From: Oligoflexia bacterium
GTDB lineage: Bacteria > Bdellovibrionota_G > JALEGL01
Direction: 5' to 3'
Length of the DNA stretch: 64,000 bases
Assembly: GCA_035326705.1 (NCBI GenBank)
Contig: DAOLES010000001.1
Coordinates: 124,001-188,000, forward strand
Shown here: positions 43,385-52,071 of the stretch, one piece after another
How positions within the stretch are numbered: position 1 is the stretch's first letter
How the letters are laid out: every line of letters begins with the position of its first letter
Translations under genes and position numbers: made by a program
Notes under the pieces: generated by a model
The model's input: the letters and a program-made list of their open reading frames with translations, nothing else
The model's database searches: none
What the model was told of the DNA's origin: nothing

Positions 43385-43828
43385 ATGCAACAAAATTTTA
43401 TTAAAATTACTTTTATGATTTCCATGGTTTTTTTATTAAACTCATGTGATCGTATTACAGGTTTTTTTCAAAAAAAGGAAAATACGACATCTCAGAGTGA
43501 GCTCCAAAAATCAATTGAAGACTCTTTTGAAGTTTTTAAAGGAAAATATATTTATGGTCATGAAGTCAGCTCATTTCAGGCATGTAAGGATACTAAAAAA
43601 TATTGGTTGGCCTACTATTTGGATTATAGTGAGCCTATCACTAAGCTAGAGGAAGAGTACGTAAAATTAACCAAAGATGCAAAAGAACCTTACCAAGAAG
43701 TTTATGTTGAACTTACTGCTTACAGAGGTCCAAGACCAAACGAGGGATTTACAGAAGGTTATGATGGTTTGATGTTGATGAAATCATACCAAAAAATAGA
43801 GCTGTTGACGGATCAATGCAGTAAATAA
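43385..43828 (+). CDS. Hypothetical lipoprotein
   Basis: A 147-residue protein with a lipoprotein signal: basic and hydrophobic start then lipobox LLNSC (cysteine about residue 21). The mature part is charged (Lys/Glu-rich) with no recognised domain; it includes YLDYSEPITKLEEEYVKL and AYRGPRPNEGFTEGYDGLM, the latter faintly recalling small NlpE/copper-resistance-like lipoproteins, too weak to name. AAGGAGA precedes the ATG by 5 bases. It follows the aldolase by 19 bases and may share its transcript. Function unknown. Confidence 0.8.
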   Translation: MQQNFIKITFMISMVFLLNSCDRITGFFQKKENTTSQSELQKSIEDSFEVFKGKYIYGHEVSSFQACKDTKKYWLAYYLDYSEPITKLEEEYVKLTKDAKEPYQEVYVELTAYRGPRPNEGFTEGYDGLMLMKSYQKIELLTDQCSK

Positions 43829-43895
43829 TAGCTTGAAAAATTCTATTGACGGCGGCCTTCTGCTTTATTTAACTGCAAAAAAAACCTTAAAAATT

Positions 43896-45242
43896 TTATT
43901 TGCAAAATAAATGGGTAAAAGCGTAAACGCCCCCTTGCATTTGCTGCCAAGCAAACGATTCATCTGGTCCATGGTAGCTATCTTCAGGCAAGCTAATGCC
44001 TAAAAAGCCAATTGGTTTTTGAATAATATTCTGCATACTAACAATTGCACCAATAGATCCACCTTCCCTTATTTTAACAGGGCGTTTACCAAAACCAAAC
44101 TCAATGGCGTCTTCAATTTTTGGAATTAAAGGAGTTTCTAAATTACAGCTAAAGGGTTGTGCGGCTCTTTCTTTTTCCAAAGTACAATCAGGAATAATTT
44201 GTTTGGCGTAAGCCGCAAATAAATCATACACTTTGTCAGGATCTTGGCCTGGAACCACTCTAAAACTTATTTTGGCTTCTGCACGTGGGGGAACAACAGT
44301 TTTTACGCCTTCACCTTGATAGCCACCAACAATACCATGCACTTCAAAAGTGGGTTTGGCCCAAACGGCTTCCATGATATCTAAAGGATCATTAGAGCGT
44401 AGGCTGGTTAAGCCATGTGCCCGCTTAAAATAGTCAATTGAAAATCCAGATTGAATGTAACCAGCTTTTTCCTGTTCAGAGATAGGGGTCCATGTGTCTT
44501 CAAAGCCTGGAATGGTGATGTTGCCCTGTTTATCCACACATTTAGCAATAAGCTCAGATAATTCAGACAAAGGGTTTCTGGCTGGACCACCAGCCATACC
44601 AGAGTGAACATCTTTTGTGCCTACTTCCAATTTAACAATAGCCGCCACATTGCCGCGTAAGGACATGCTCATGGCAGGTTGAGTATCAGAAGCCCAGATG
44701 GTATCAGAAATTACAATGTTATCAGCGGTGACTACTTTTTTATTGAGAAAATCTTCAAAGTTTGGACTACCAATTTCTTCTTCTAGCTCCCATATAAACT
44801 CCACATTGGTTTTTGCACCTAATGTTTTAGCAATGCTTGCAGCCCATAATGCGGTCATGGCGGGGCCTTTATCATCTGTGGCTCCTCTTGAGTAAAAGCG
44901 ACCCTTGTCAAAGGTAAAGTCAAAAGGGTCACGTGTCCAACCATCCTTGCCTTTTTCAGCGGGTTGAACATCTAGGTGGTTGTAGATGGCAATGGTCTCA
45001 GCTTGTGGATCATTTTCTATCTTTCCATAAACAACTGGATTGCCTGAAGTAGGAATAATTTGCGCTTGGCCGCCATGTTTTTCAATCAGTCTAACGGCAA
45101 TTTCTGCTGTTTCTTTAATATAAGGTTTATGTGATTGTAGGGCAGAGATAGAGGGTGACTCCACGATTGTTTTATAATCATTGAGTAAGTCGTCTTTGCT
45201 ACGTTCAATTTGATTGGCAATATCTTGTTTGTTTAAATCCAT
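43896..45242 (-). CDS. M20-family metallopeptidase (dipeptidase/ArgE-DapE-CPG2-like)
   Basis: A 448-residue M20 peptidase. Metal and catalytic motifs are IYNHLDVQPA (first His and Asp), GRFYSRGATDDKGP (bridging Asp), IWELEEEIGSPNF (catalytic Glu pair) and a dimerisation domain with DVHSGMAGGPARNPLSEL; the last metal His is in EDSYHGPDES. It resembles PepV/CNDP-type dipeptidases, which hydrolyse short peptides in the cytoplasm. No signal peptide is seen. It fits with the OPT peptide importer for peptide use. It diverges from the HAD gene. Confidence 0.93.
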   Translation of the reverse strand: MDLNKQDIANQIERSKDDLLNDYKTIVESPSISALQSHKPYIKETAEIAVRLIEKHGGQAQIIPTSGNPVVYGKIENDPQAETIAIYNHLDVQPAEKGKDGWTRDPFDFTFDKGRFYSRGATDDKGPAMTALWAASIAKTLGAKTNVEFIWELEEEIGSPNFEDFLNKKVVTADNIVISDTIWASDTQPAMSMSLRGNVAAIVKLEVGTKDVHSGMAGGPARNPLSELSELIAKCVDKQGNITIPGFEDTWTPISEQEKAGYIQSGFSIDYFKRAHGLTSLRSNDPLDIMEAVWAKPTFEVHGIVGGYQGEGVKTVVPPRAEAKISFRVVPGQDPDKVYDLFAAYAKQIIPDCTLEKERAAQPFSCNLETPLIPKIEDAIEFGFGKRPVKIREGGSIGAIVSMQNIIQKPIGFLGISLPEDSYHGPDESFAWQQMQGGVYAFTHLFCK

Positions 45243-45293
45243 GGTTCAAGGTATAAATTGTAAACAGTAAATTTGCAAGATTAAGGAGTAGCT

Positions 45294-45923
45294 GTGAGCA
45301 AGATTGATGGTATTGATAGTCTTATTTTTGATTTGGATGGAACGCTTTGGGATAGCACTGCTGCATGTGCTCAAACCATCAATCGCCAATTGCAAAATAA
45401 AAAAATTAATATTACACCCATCAAGCAACAGGATGTGGCCAGTGCCATGGGCTTGCCACATAATGAATATATAGAAAAAGTGTTTGCAAAGGCAACTCTT
45501 GAAGAGAAGAAAATTTTAGCGCAACAGGTTTTTGATCATACACATATTAGTATGGAAGATAGTTTACTTTATGATGGGGTAGAGCAAGGGATCAATGCCT
45601 TAAGTCAACAGTATCCATTGTATATTGTTAGTAATTGTGAGTCTGGTTATATAGAGAATTTTTTAAATATATCGGGTTTAAAGAGTTATTTTAAAGATTT
45701 TGAGTGTTGGGGAAACACGGGACAAGAAAAATATAAAAATATTGAAGCTGTTATTCAAAGAAATAATCTGCAAAATCCAATCTATATTGGCGATACACAA
45801 GGAGATAAATTTGCGGCCGAAAAAGCGGGTGTTTCATTTATTGCTGCAAATTATGGTTTTGGACAAGTTGAAGGTTTGTACACATTGAATCATTTTTCAG
45901 AACTGTTAGAGCTTATGTTATGA
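45294..45923 (+). CDS. HAD-superfamily hydrolase (phosphoglycolate-phosphatase-like)
   Basis: A 209-residue HAD phosphatase. Motif I is FDLDGTLWDS, motif II YIVSNCESGY, and motifs III/IV appear as KYKNIEAV and YIGDTQGDKFAAEKAG. A helical cap (about residues 20-80) places it in subfamily I like phosphoglycolate phosphatase; the substrate is not defined. The start is GTG 45294 with AAGGAG 6 bases upstream. Its stop overlaps the start of the DUF1287 gene by four bases (ATGA, 45920-45923). Confidence 0.9.
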   Translation: MSKIDGIDSLIFDLDGTLWDSTAACAQTINRQLQNKKINITPIKQQDVASAMGLPHNEYIEKVFAKATLEEKKILAQQVFDHTHISMEDSLLYDGVEQGINALSQQYPLYIVSNCESGYIENFLNISGLKSYFKDFECWGNTGQEKYKNIEAVIQRNNLQNPIYIGDTQGDKFAAEKAGVSFIAANYGFGQVEGLYTLNHFSELLELML

Positions 45924-46528
45924 ATAGTTTACTCAAACTTATTGTTAAGACAGTCTTTTTTCTTTGTGTATTCGTTTATGCACAAAACTTTAAAGGGGAT
46001 GATTTGGCGCGCTATGCATTTGAGCGTACTAAAAAAAATATACAATACAACAGTCAATATTTTAGTATTGACTATCCGGGGGGTGATATCCCTAAACAGT
46101 ATGGGGTATGTACAGATGTTTTGATTCGGAGTTTGAGAAAACTAGGTATTGATTTACAAAAACTTGTGCATGAAGATATGACAGCAAATTTTTCAAGTTA
46201 TCCCTCTAAAAAAAATTGGGGCTTGACAAAAGCTGATAAAAACATTGATCATAGGCGAGTTCCCAATCTACAAACTTTTTTTAAAAGAGAAGGTAAAGCA
46301 CGCCCTATTACCCAAAACAGTTCAGATTATTTACCTGGGGATATTGTTACATGGAACTTGGCAAGTGAGAAAAAAAGTATTCCTCATATTGGTATTGTTA
46401 GTCAGTTTAAATCCAAAGACGGGGTACCTTTAGTGGTGCATAATATAGGTCAAGGCGTAAAGTTAGAAAACATACTATTTGCATATTCAATCACAGGCCA
46501 TTATCGATATTTTCCAAGATTAAATTAA
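45920..46528 (+). CDS. Exported DUF1287 protein (NlpC/P60-like fold)
   Basis: A 202-residue protein with an N-terminal hydrophobic stretch (about 5-21) likely to be a signal peptide. The conserved DUF1287 sequence is obvious: YPGGDIPKQYGVCTDVLIRS (Cys nucleophile candidate), LGIDLQKLVHEDM, NIDHRRVPNLQTFF, YLPGDIVTWNL and PHIGIV (His candidate). The family shares a fold with NlpC/P60-type amidases, suggesting a periplasmic peptidoglycan or peptide hydrolase; no activity is established. It is translationally coupled to the HAD gene. Confidence 0.9.
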   Translation: MNSLLKLIVKTVFFLCVFVYAQNFKGDDLARYAFERTKKNIQYNSQYFSIDYPGGDIPKQYGVCTDVLIRSLRKLGIDLQKLVHEDMTANFSSYPSKKNWGLTKADKNIDHRRVPNLQTFFKREGKARPITQNSSDYLPGDIVTWNLASEKKSIPHIGIVSQFKSKDGVPLVVHNIGQGVKLENILFAYSITGHYRYFPRLN

Positions 46529-46556
46529 AAATTATGTGCAGCAAGAGCAAGTTCAA

Positions 46557-46587
46557 AAAGTTGAGTTGTTTATGAAAAATCAACTTT
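46557..46587. terminator. Weak stem-loop between convergent genes
   Basis: Arms AAAGTTGA (46557-46564) and TCAACTTT (46580-46587) enclose 15 bases, in the 118-base gap between the DUF1287 and acyl-CoA dehydrogenase ends. No strong T-run follows on either strand, so termination is uncertain. Confidence 0.35.
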
Positions 46588-46646
46588 ATAAAGGGTTATT
46601 ATTAGGTAATACTTTTTTACTTAAATCTTGGATATAACTTTTTTTT

Positions 46647-47792
46647 TTATTTTCTATCAAAAATTTCTTTGGCAATAATAAGTCTTTGAATTTGGCTGGT
46701 TCCTTCATAAATTTGGAAAATCTTTGCATCGCGCATGAGTTTTTCAACTGGGTATTCCGTATTAAAGCCATAACCACCAAAAACCTGAACGGCATCGGTT
46801 GCAACACGCATTGCAGTATCTGCGGCAAAGGCTTTAGCATAGGCAGCTTCTAAAGTGTTGCGTTGCTTGTTGTCTATTTTACTTGCGGCCAACCAAGTTA
46901 ACAAACGTGCGGCTTCAATGTCTTTGGCCATATCTGCAATCATGAAGGCTACAGCCTGATGTTTAGCTATGGGTTTTTTAAAGCTAGTTCTTTGTTTTGC
47001 GTACTCAACAGCATATTCCATAGCGGCTCTGGCTAAACCCACCGCACCAGCTGCTACTAAAGGTCTACTATGGTCAAAAGCCGCCATGGCAATCATGAAG
47101 CCTTGGCCTTCTTGCCCAACTCTGTATTTTTCAGGAATTTTTACGTCATTAAAAGTAATGCCACGCGTATCGGAGCAACGTTGACCCATATTAATTTCTT
47201 TTTTACCCACCTCAATGCCAGGTGTGTCGGCAGGAACAATAAATGCACTCATGCCTTTATGACCTTGGCTAACATCAGTATAGGCAAGAACAAAGTACCA
47301 ACTGGCAACTGAACCAGAAGTAATCCACATTTTTTGACCATTGATAACATAATCTGAACCGGTTTTAACCGCAGTGGTTTGAATACCTTGTACGTCTGAG
47401 CCAGCAGCAGGTTCAGTAACACAATATGCTGCAAACATAAACTCTTGGGTTAAGGGTGAGAGAAACTGTTTTTTTTGTTCTTCAGTTCCACCTACCAAGA
47501 TAGGCGCACTGGATAGCATATTGGCTTCCATGGCCGTAGTGATTCCCGTGCAACCGGCACCAGTTTCCTCAGCAATAATACAACCGTCCACCACACTTAG
47601 GCCAGGTCCACCCAATGATTCAGGTATTTGGTTATTCATAAGCCCGGTTTCCCAGGCCTTTTTTAAGATTTCTTTAGGAAATTCTCCTGTTTGATCATGA
47701 TGTGCCGCTTTAGGAATAACCTCGTTCTGAGTAAATTCACGGGCCAATTGTTTAAGTTGTTCTTGTTCTTGAGAAAGTTGAAAGTTGATCAT
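46647..47792 (-). CDS. Acyl-CoA dehydrogenase
   Basis: A 381-residue flavoprotein: AAYCVTEPAAGSDVQGIQT and YVINGQKMWITSG in the beta domain, and the catalytic glutamate in QIYEGTSQIQRLIIAKEI (near residue 366). It introduces the alpha-beta double bond into acyl-CoA in fatty-acid or branched-chain amino-acid catabolism, passing electrons to ETF. Length and motifs are typical of short/medium-chain members; chain-length specificity is not evident. No other beta-oxidation gene is adjacent. Confidence 0.95.
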   Translation of the reverse strand: MINFQLSQEQEQLKQLAREFTQNEVIPKAAHHDQTGEFPKEILKKAWETGLMNNQIPESLGGPGLSVVDGCIIAEETGAGCTGITTAMEANMLSSAPILVGGTEEQKKQFLSPLTQEFMFAAYCVTEPAAGSDVQGIQTTAVKTGSDYVINGQKMWITSGSVASWYFVLAYTDVSQGHKGMSAFIVPADTPGIEVGKKEINMGQRCSDTRGITFNDVKIPEKYRVGQEGQGFMIAMAAFDHSRPLVAAGAVGLARAAMEYAVEYAKQRTSFKKPIAKHQAVAFMIADMAKDIEAARLLTWLAASKIDNKQRNTLEAAYAKAFAADTAMRVATDAVQVFGGYGFNTEYPVEKLMRDAKIFQIYEGTSQIQRLIIAKEIFDRK

Positions 47793-47937
47793 GGTGAAAT
47801 GATGACCTTAATTTTTAACAAAAGCAAGTTTTTAACATAAACAAAGATCTACAGATATGCTTTGAGTTAAATACATATTGTTTATGTAATTAAGAAAACT
47901 TTGCTGGATAGTTTTTTTTTGTTATGTTGGCCCAATC

Positions 47938-48660
47938 ATGAAAAAAATAAATACACTATCATTCATTATATTATTGGGGGTTAGCCTTGTCTCTTGCGAT
48001 CAAATTAAGGGTAAGGCTTCAAAAAATGTAAACCTTTCAACTGATAAAGCCAAAAGAAGTTATGCAATTGGTTTACAGGTTGGAAGAACACTCAAATCAC
48101 AAAAAGTTGATTTAGATGTGAACGTTATTGCAGCAGCAATTTCAGATGAACTTTCAGGTAAAGAAGCTAAGATGACTGAAGCGCAAATCAGAGAAACAAT
48201 GATGGCCATGCGTGAAGATCAGCGTAAAAAAATTGAAGAAGAAAAAGTCATGAATGCCAAAGCTGGTGCAGAATACCTTGAAAAAAATAAAACTCAAGAG
48301 GGTGTAAAAACCACAGCTTCTGGACTGCAATATAAACATGTTACTGAAGGTAACGGCGCAACTCCAAAAGAAACTGATAAAGTTAAAGTTCACTATAAGG
48401 GTACTTTAATTGATGGAACAGAGTTTGATAGTTCTTATAAAAGAAATCAACCAGCTGAGTTTAATGTAAACCGAGTCATTAAAGGTTGGACTGAAGGTTT
48501 ACAACTCATGAAAGTTGGAGGTAAATCGATCTTTTATATCCCTGCTGAATTAGCATATGGAGCTGTACCAAGGCCACAGATTCCTGCAAACTCTGTTTTG
48601 GTTTTTGAAGTAGAGTTGTTGGATATTGTTGATGAACAAAAAAATCCGAAAACAAAATAA
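47938..48660 (+). CDS. FKBP-type peptidyl-prolyl isomerase lipoprotein (Mip/FkpA-like)
   Basis: A 240-residue protein with a lipobox at SLVSC (Cys20), an FKBP_N dimerisation region (about 35-120: SYAIGLQVGRTL, AKMTEAQIRETM) and a C-terminal FKBP domain (about 135-232) with VKVHYKGTLIDGTEFDSS, KGWTEGLQLMKVGGK, IPAELAYGA and LVFEVELLDI. It should act as a periplasmic proline isomerase and chaperone on envelope proteins, anchored to a membrane. Its 3' end overlaps the class A PBP gene by about 29 bases, so the two are probably expressed together. Confidence 0.95.
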   Translation: MKKINTLSFIILLGVSLVSCDQIKGKASKNVNLSTDKAKRSYAIGLQVGRTLKSQKVDLDVNVIAAAISDELSGKEAKMTEAQIRETMMAMREDQRKKIEEEKVMNAKAGAEYLEKNKTQEGVKTTASGLQYKHVTEGNGATPKETDKVKVHYKGTLIDGTEFDSSYKRNQPAEFNVNRVIKGWTEGLQLMKVGGKSIFYIPAELAYGAVPRPQIPANSVLVFEVELLDIVDEQKNPKTK

Positions 48661-50935
48661 GCGATTTCGTTTAAAAAAAAATAATCGAATAAAGAAAAGC
48701 AAGGTTCATACTTTTAAGTGGACCTTGCTTTTTATTTTTTTAGTTGGTGTATTAGGTGTTTTTATTCAGACCTACCTATCTCTTCGTCTGATTGTTAATA
48801 AATTTTCAAAACCACTACAATGGGAAATTAGTTCACAAGTCTATTCTGATGAAAGCGTAATTTATTCTGGGGAGTATTTTAAAAAAGATTATATTACGGA
48901 ATATCTTAAGCTTTTATCTTACAAAGAAGTAAAACAGCAAAAAGATATTGCACATGCACGTTTTTATGAAAATAAGACAACCAATTCTGTCCTTGTGTAC
49001 TTTCATCAACCGAAGAAGAAAATAGTATTCAAATTCAATGATAAACAATTTTTAGATAGCATTGTTGATGTCAGTCAGAGTTTAGAAAAAGAATTAAATC
49101 ATATTGAGCTGCCTAGAGTATTATTAGGTGAGTTTTATGGTGATAAGAGAGAGAAACGAACTATTTTAGAGTTTGGTGAGTTTCCAGAAACCTTAAAGCG
49201 ATCTATTATAGCAATGGAGGACAGAAGTTTTTATAGTCATCATGGAGTAAGTATTAAAGGTGTATTGAGAGCTTTGATTACCAATATTACTAAAAAATCA
49301 TATGCACAGGGTGGAAGTACTCTAACTCAACAGCTTATGAAAAACTTTTTTTTAAGTCATAAAAAGACTCTTTGGAGAAAATGGAAAGAATTGGTTTTAG
49401 CTTTAATCGTTGATAAAATGTACAGTAAAGAAAAAATTTTTCAAATGTACCTTAATGAAATTTATTTAGGTCAAGTAGGTACGGTTTCTATTCATGGTTT
49501 TGAAGAAGCATCACAGCTTTATTTTCATGATAGTGTAAAAAATTTATCTATATCTCAACAAGCAATGTTAGTAGGACTAATAAGTTCTCCAGGGAGGTAT
49601 TCACCATTTAATAATTTTGAACGTTCATTGAGTCGTAGAGATTTAGTTTTAAAAAAAATATTTGATGAAAAAATTATAAACCAAAAACAGTACATTAATG
49701 CTAGAGATGAAAAAATATACTTAGCTAAAAAGAGAGAAGTTTTTGAGCAGAGTTTATCATTAAAAAATAGTGTTTTATATGAATTAAATGAACATTTTTC
49801 TGAATTAGATTTAAAAGAAAATGGTTATAAAGTATTCACATCAATTGATCCTATTTTTCAAAAAAGTCTTAGAATTCAAAGTCAAAAAATATATAAAGAG
49901 ATATTAACCCAACAAAAATTCAATAGTGAAGATTTACAAATGGGTGCAATTAGCATTAATCCTACTTCAGGCGCAATAAAAGCAGTATTAACAGGGGGAG
50001 GAAATCAAAATCAATACAATCATGTATATCAAATGAGAAGGCCTATTGGGTCCTTAATTAAGCCTTTAATTTTAGCCTATATGGTAGAAAAATATAAAAA
50101 TGATTCTGAAAAGTATATTTCTAATACTCGTTTACTTAATGATAAAAAGACAACAATCAAATATGATGAAAAAGAGTGGCAACCTAAAAACTATGCCAAT
50201 CAATATTTTGGAAAAGTTAGTTTAAGAACTGTAGTTGAAAAATCTTTGAACTCAGGTTTTTTAGATTTAATACAGCAGTATTCTTTTGAAGATATTTATG
50301 CAATGGCCAAACAATATGGCTTTACTGGATACCAAGAAGTTCCAGCTTTAGCATTAGGTGCATTAGAGTCTAACCCATATCAAATGGCCGGACTATATAG
50401 TATGTTTGTAAACTCTGGGTCAGCATTAACACCGAGTTTAGTGCAAAAAGTTACAAATGAAGCGGAATCAATACAGTCAAGACAGTTAAAAAGTAAAAAG
50501 TTTATTTCAGAAGAGGTTGCTTACCAAATTTTAAGCTTAATGCAAGGTGTGTTAAAAGACGGTACAGGTAAGAGTTCAAAAGCATATAATTTAAAATACA
50601 GCTATGCTGGAAAAACTGGAACCAGTAATGACAATAGAGATGCTTGGTTTATAGGTTTATCAAAGGATTTGATTACAGTTGTATGGTTTGGATTAGAAGG
50701 AGATCACAAGAGTAGTTTGACTGGGGCAAATTCAGCATTGCAGATATGGCTCAATTATATTAAAAAAATAGAAACCTATGTAAGAAGTGAGTCGTTTAAG
50801 CCGGCAGAAAAAATAAAAATAAAAAAAATAGATAAAGAAAAAGCATGTAGATGGAGTTTATTTAAAAGTAAACGTAATAATTTTGAAGAAGTTTTTTTAT
50901 CAAATTATTCAATCAGGAGATGTAGCAATGAATAA
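48632..50935 (+). CDS. Class A penicillin-binding protein (PBP1b-like transglycosylase/transpeptidase)
   Basis: About 767 residues. A basic cytoplasmic tail and one membrane helix (about 25-47) are followed by a UB2H-like segment (WEISSQVYSDESVIYSG), the GT51 domain with catalytic EDRSFYSHHGV near residue 196 and QGGSTLTQQLMKN, then the transpeptidase domain with SxxK in GSLIKP (near 473), SxN in SLNSG and KTGTSND (near 661). It polymerises and cross-links peptidoglycan. Start ATG 48632 lies inside the FKBP gene end. It is followed, with 8 bases overlap, by a TPR lipoprotein gene, reminiscent of LpoA/LpoB activators. Confidence 0.93.
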   Translation: MNKKIRKQNKRFRLKKNNRIKKSKVHTFKWTLLFIFLVGVLGVFIQTYLSLRLIVNKFSKPLQWEISSQVYSDESVIYSGEYFKKDYITEYLKLLSYKEVKQQKDIAHARFYENKTTNSVLVYFHQPKKKIVFKFNDKQFLDSIVDVSQSLEKELNHIELPRVLLGEFYGDKREKRTILEFGEFPETLKRSIIAMEDRSFYSHHGVSIKGVLRALITNITKKSYAQGGSTLTQQLMKNFFLSHKKTLWRKWKELVLALIVDKMYSKEKIFQMYLNEIYLGQVGTVSIHGFEEASQLYFHDSVKNLSISQQAMLVGLISSPGRYSPFNNFERSLSRRDLVLKKIFDEKIINQKQYINARDEKIYLAKKREVFEQSLSLKNSVLYELNEHFSELDLKENGYKVFTSIDPIFQKSLRIQSQKIYKEILTQQKFNSEDLQMGAISINPTSGAIKAVLTGGGNQNQYNHVYQMRRPIGSLIKPLILAYMVEKYKNDSEKYISNTRLLNDKKTTIKYDEKEWQPKNYANQYFGKVSLRTVVEKSLNSGFLDLIQQYSFEDIYAMAKQYGFTGYQEVPALALGALESNPYQMAGLYSMFVNSGSALTPSLVQKVTNEAESIQSRQLKSKKFISEEVAYQILSLMQGVLKDGTGKSSKAYNLKYSYAGKTGTSNDNRDAWFIGLSKDLITVVWFGLEGDHKSSLTGANSALQIWLNYIKKIETYVRSESFKPAEKIKIKKIDKEKACRWSLFKSKRNNFEEVFLSNYSIRRCSNE

Positions 50936-51437
50936 AATACGCATAATTGTAATATCTGGGCTATTATTGTTTATAGGCTGCCGTCCAGCAAAACAAGCTT
51001 ATCAAGCACAAGAACAGGTAGTTTTAGAGCAGATGTATCATAATGAAAGTGAAGCAAAAGCAAAAATAGCTGTGAAATATTTAATAGAAGCCGAAAAAAG
51101 CTTGAAAGTTGATCAATATAAAAAAGCAGAATTGGTTTTATTAAAAGCATTGGAGACTCAAGAGTATAGAGATTTAGTGAACTATTATTTAGCACAAACG
51201 TTTTATTATATGAAAAGATACGATGAAGCATTTTCTACTGTTGATAACATTGATACAGAATTTAATCATTACCCAAGATATAGATATTTATTACAACGTT
51301 TAAAAGCCGATATCCACTTAGCAATGGGTAAAAATGAAGATGCCTTAAATGCCTACAAGAAGTGTTTAAATATGCACTCTGATGATGTTTATGTTAAAGA
51401 AAAGATAAAATTATTAAGTGTATCAAATAATAATTAA
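50928..51437 (+). CDS. TPR-repeat lipoprotein
   Basis: A 169-residue lipoprotein: lipobox LFIGC (Cys18) followed by two to three TPR-like helical hairpins (AEKSLKVDQYKKAELVLLKALE, YLAQTFYYMKRYDEAFSTV and ADIHLAMGKNEDALNAYKKCL, each shortened here). TPRs mediate protein contacts. Start ATG 50928 is supported by AGGAGAT and yields the clean lipoprotein signal; longer frames lie inside the PBP gene. It overlaps the class A PBP stop by 8 bases, so a role as a partner of that synthase, or as an assembly lipoprotein, is a reasonable inference. It is not a BamD or LpoA by length. Confidence 0.85.
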   Translation: MNKIRIIVISGLLLFIGCRPAKQAYQAQEQVVLEQMYHNESEAKAKIAVKYLIEAEKSLKVDQYKKAELVLLKALETQEYRDLVNYYLAQTFYYMKRYDEAFSTVDNIDTEFNHYPRYRYLLQRLKADIHLAMGKNEDALNAYKKCLNMHSDDVYVKEKIKLLSVSNNN

Positions 51438-51480
51438 AAATTTAAGTACCTGATTTTAATGGTTATTTTGAGAGGGAGTT

Positions 51481-52071
51481 ATGAGTCAGTTGTCATTGCT
51501 TAGTGGATTAGATTCTAATCAGTATAAAATTTTGTATTTTGATTTAGAAACCAAGAAATCAGCTGAAGAAGTAGGCGGGTGGTCAAATATTAAAGATATG
51601 GGGATGGCATGTGGTGTTTTATATGATTCTGAAGACGACCTATACCATGTTTACTTAGAAGACCAAGTTCATGAAATGATCAAACACATAAAATCTGCGG
51701 ATTTAATTGTAGGTTTTAATCATATCTATTTTGATTATAAAGTTTTAACGGCATATGATAATTTTAATTACAATAGATTAAATAACTTTGATTTATTATT
51801 GGATATTGAAATGCTATTAGGCAGAAGATTAAAACTAGATGCCTTAGCAAAAACTACCTTAAAAAAGCAAAAAACTGCTGATGGATTACAAAGTTTACAG
51901 TGGGTTAAAGAAGGAAAAATAGATCAGGTCATCGATTACTGCAAGGCTGATGTTGAAGTAACAAAAGATTTATTTTTATTTGGAGTTGAAAATAATTTTA
52001 TTTTATACCCAGATAGAGGTCAAAAAGCTCAGCTTAACGTGAATTGGAATATTGATAAGTTGGTTAAGTAA
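51481..52071 (+). CDS. DEDD-type 3'-5' exonuclease-like (RNase H fold) protein
   Basis: A 196-residue protein. Carboxylate motifs of DnaQ/PolB-type exonucleases are seen: YFDLETKKSAEE (DxE), VGFNHIYFDYKVL (NxxxFD) and YCKADVEVTKDL (YxxxDV-like), so the DEDDy/DEDDh set appears complete. It resembles predicted PolB-like exonuclease or YprB ribonuclease-H-like domains, as a stand-alone unit. The nucleic acid substrate is unknown. Its TAA shares one base with the ATG of the large fusion gene (TAATG), implying translational coupling. Confidence 0.82.
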   Translation: MSQLSLLSGLDSNQYKILYFDLETKKSAEEVGGWSNIKDMGMACGVLYDSEDDLYHVYLEDQVHEMIKHIKSADLIVGFNHIYFDYKVLTAYDNFNYNRLNNFDLLLDIEMLLGRRLKLDALAKTTLKKQKTADGLQSLQWVKEGKIDQVIDYCKADVEVTKDLFLFGVENNFILYPDRGQKAQLNVNWNIDKLVK

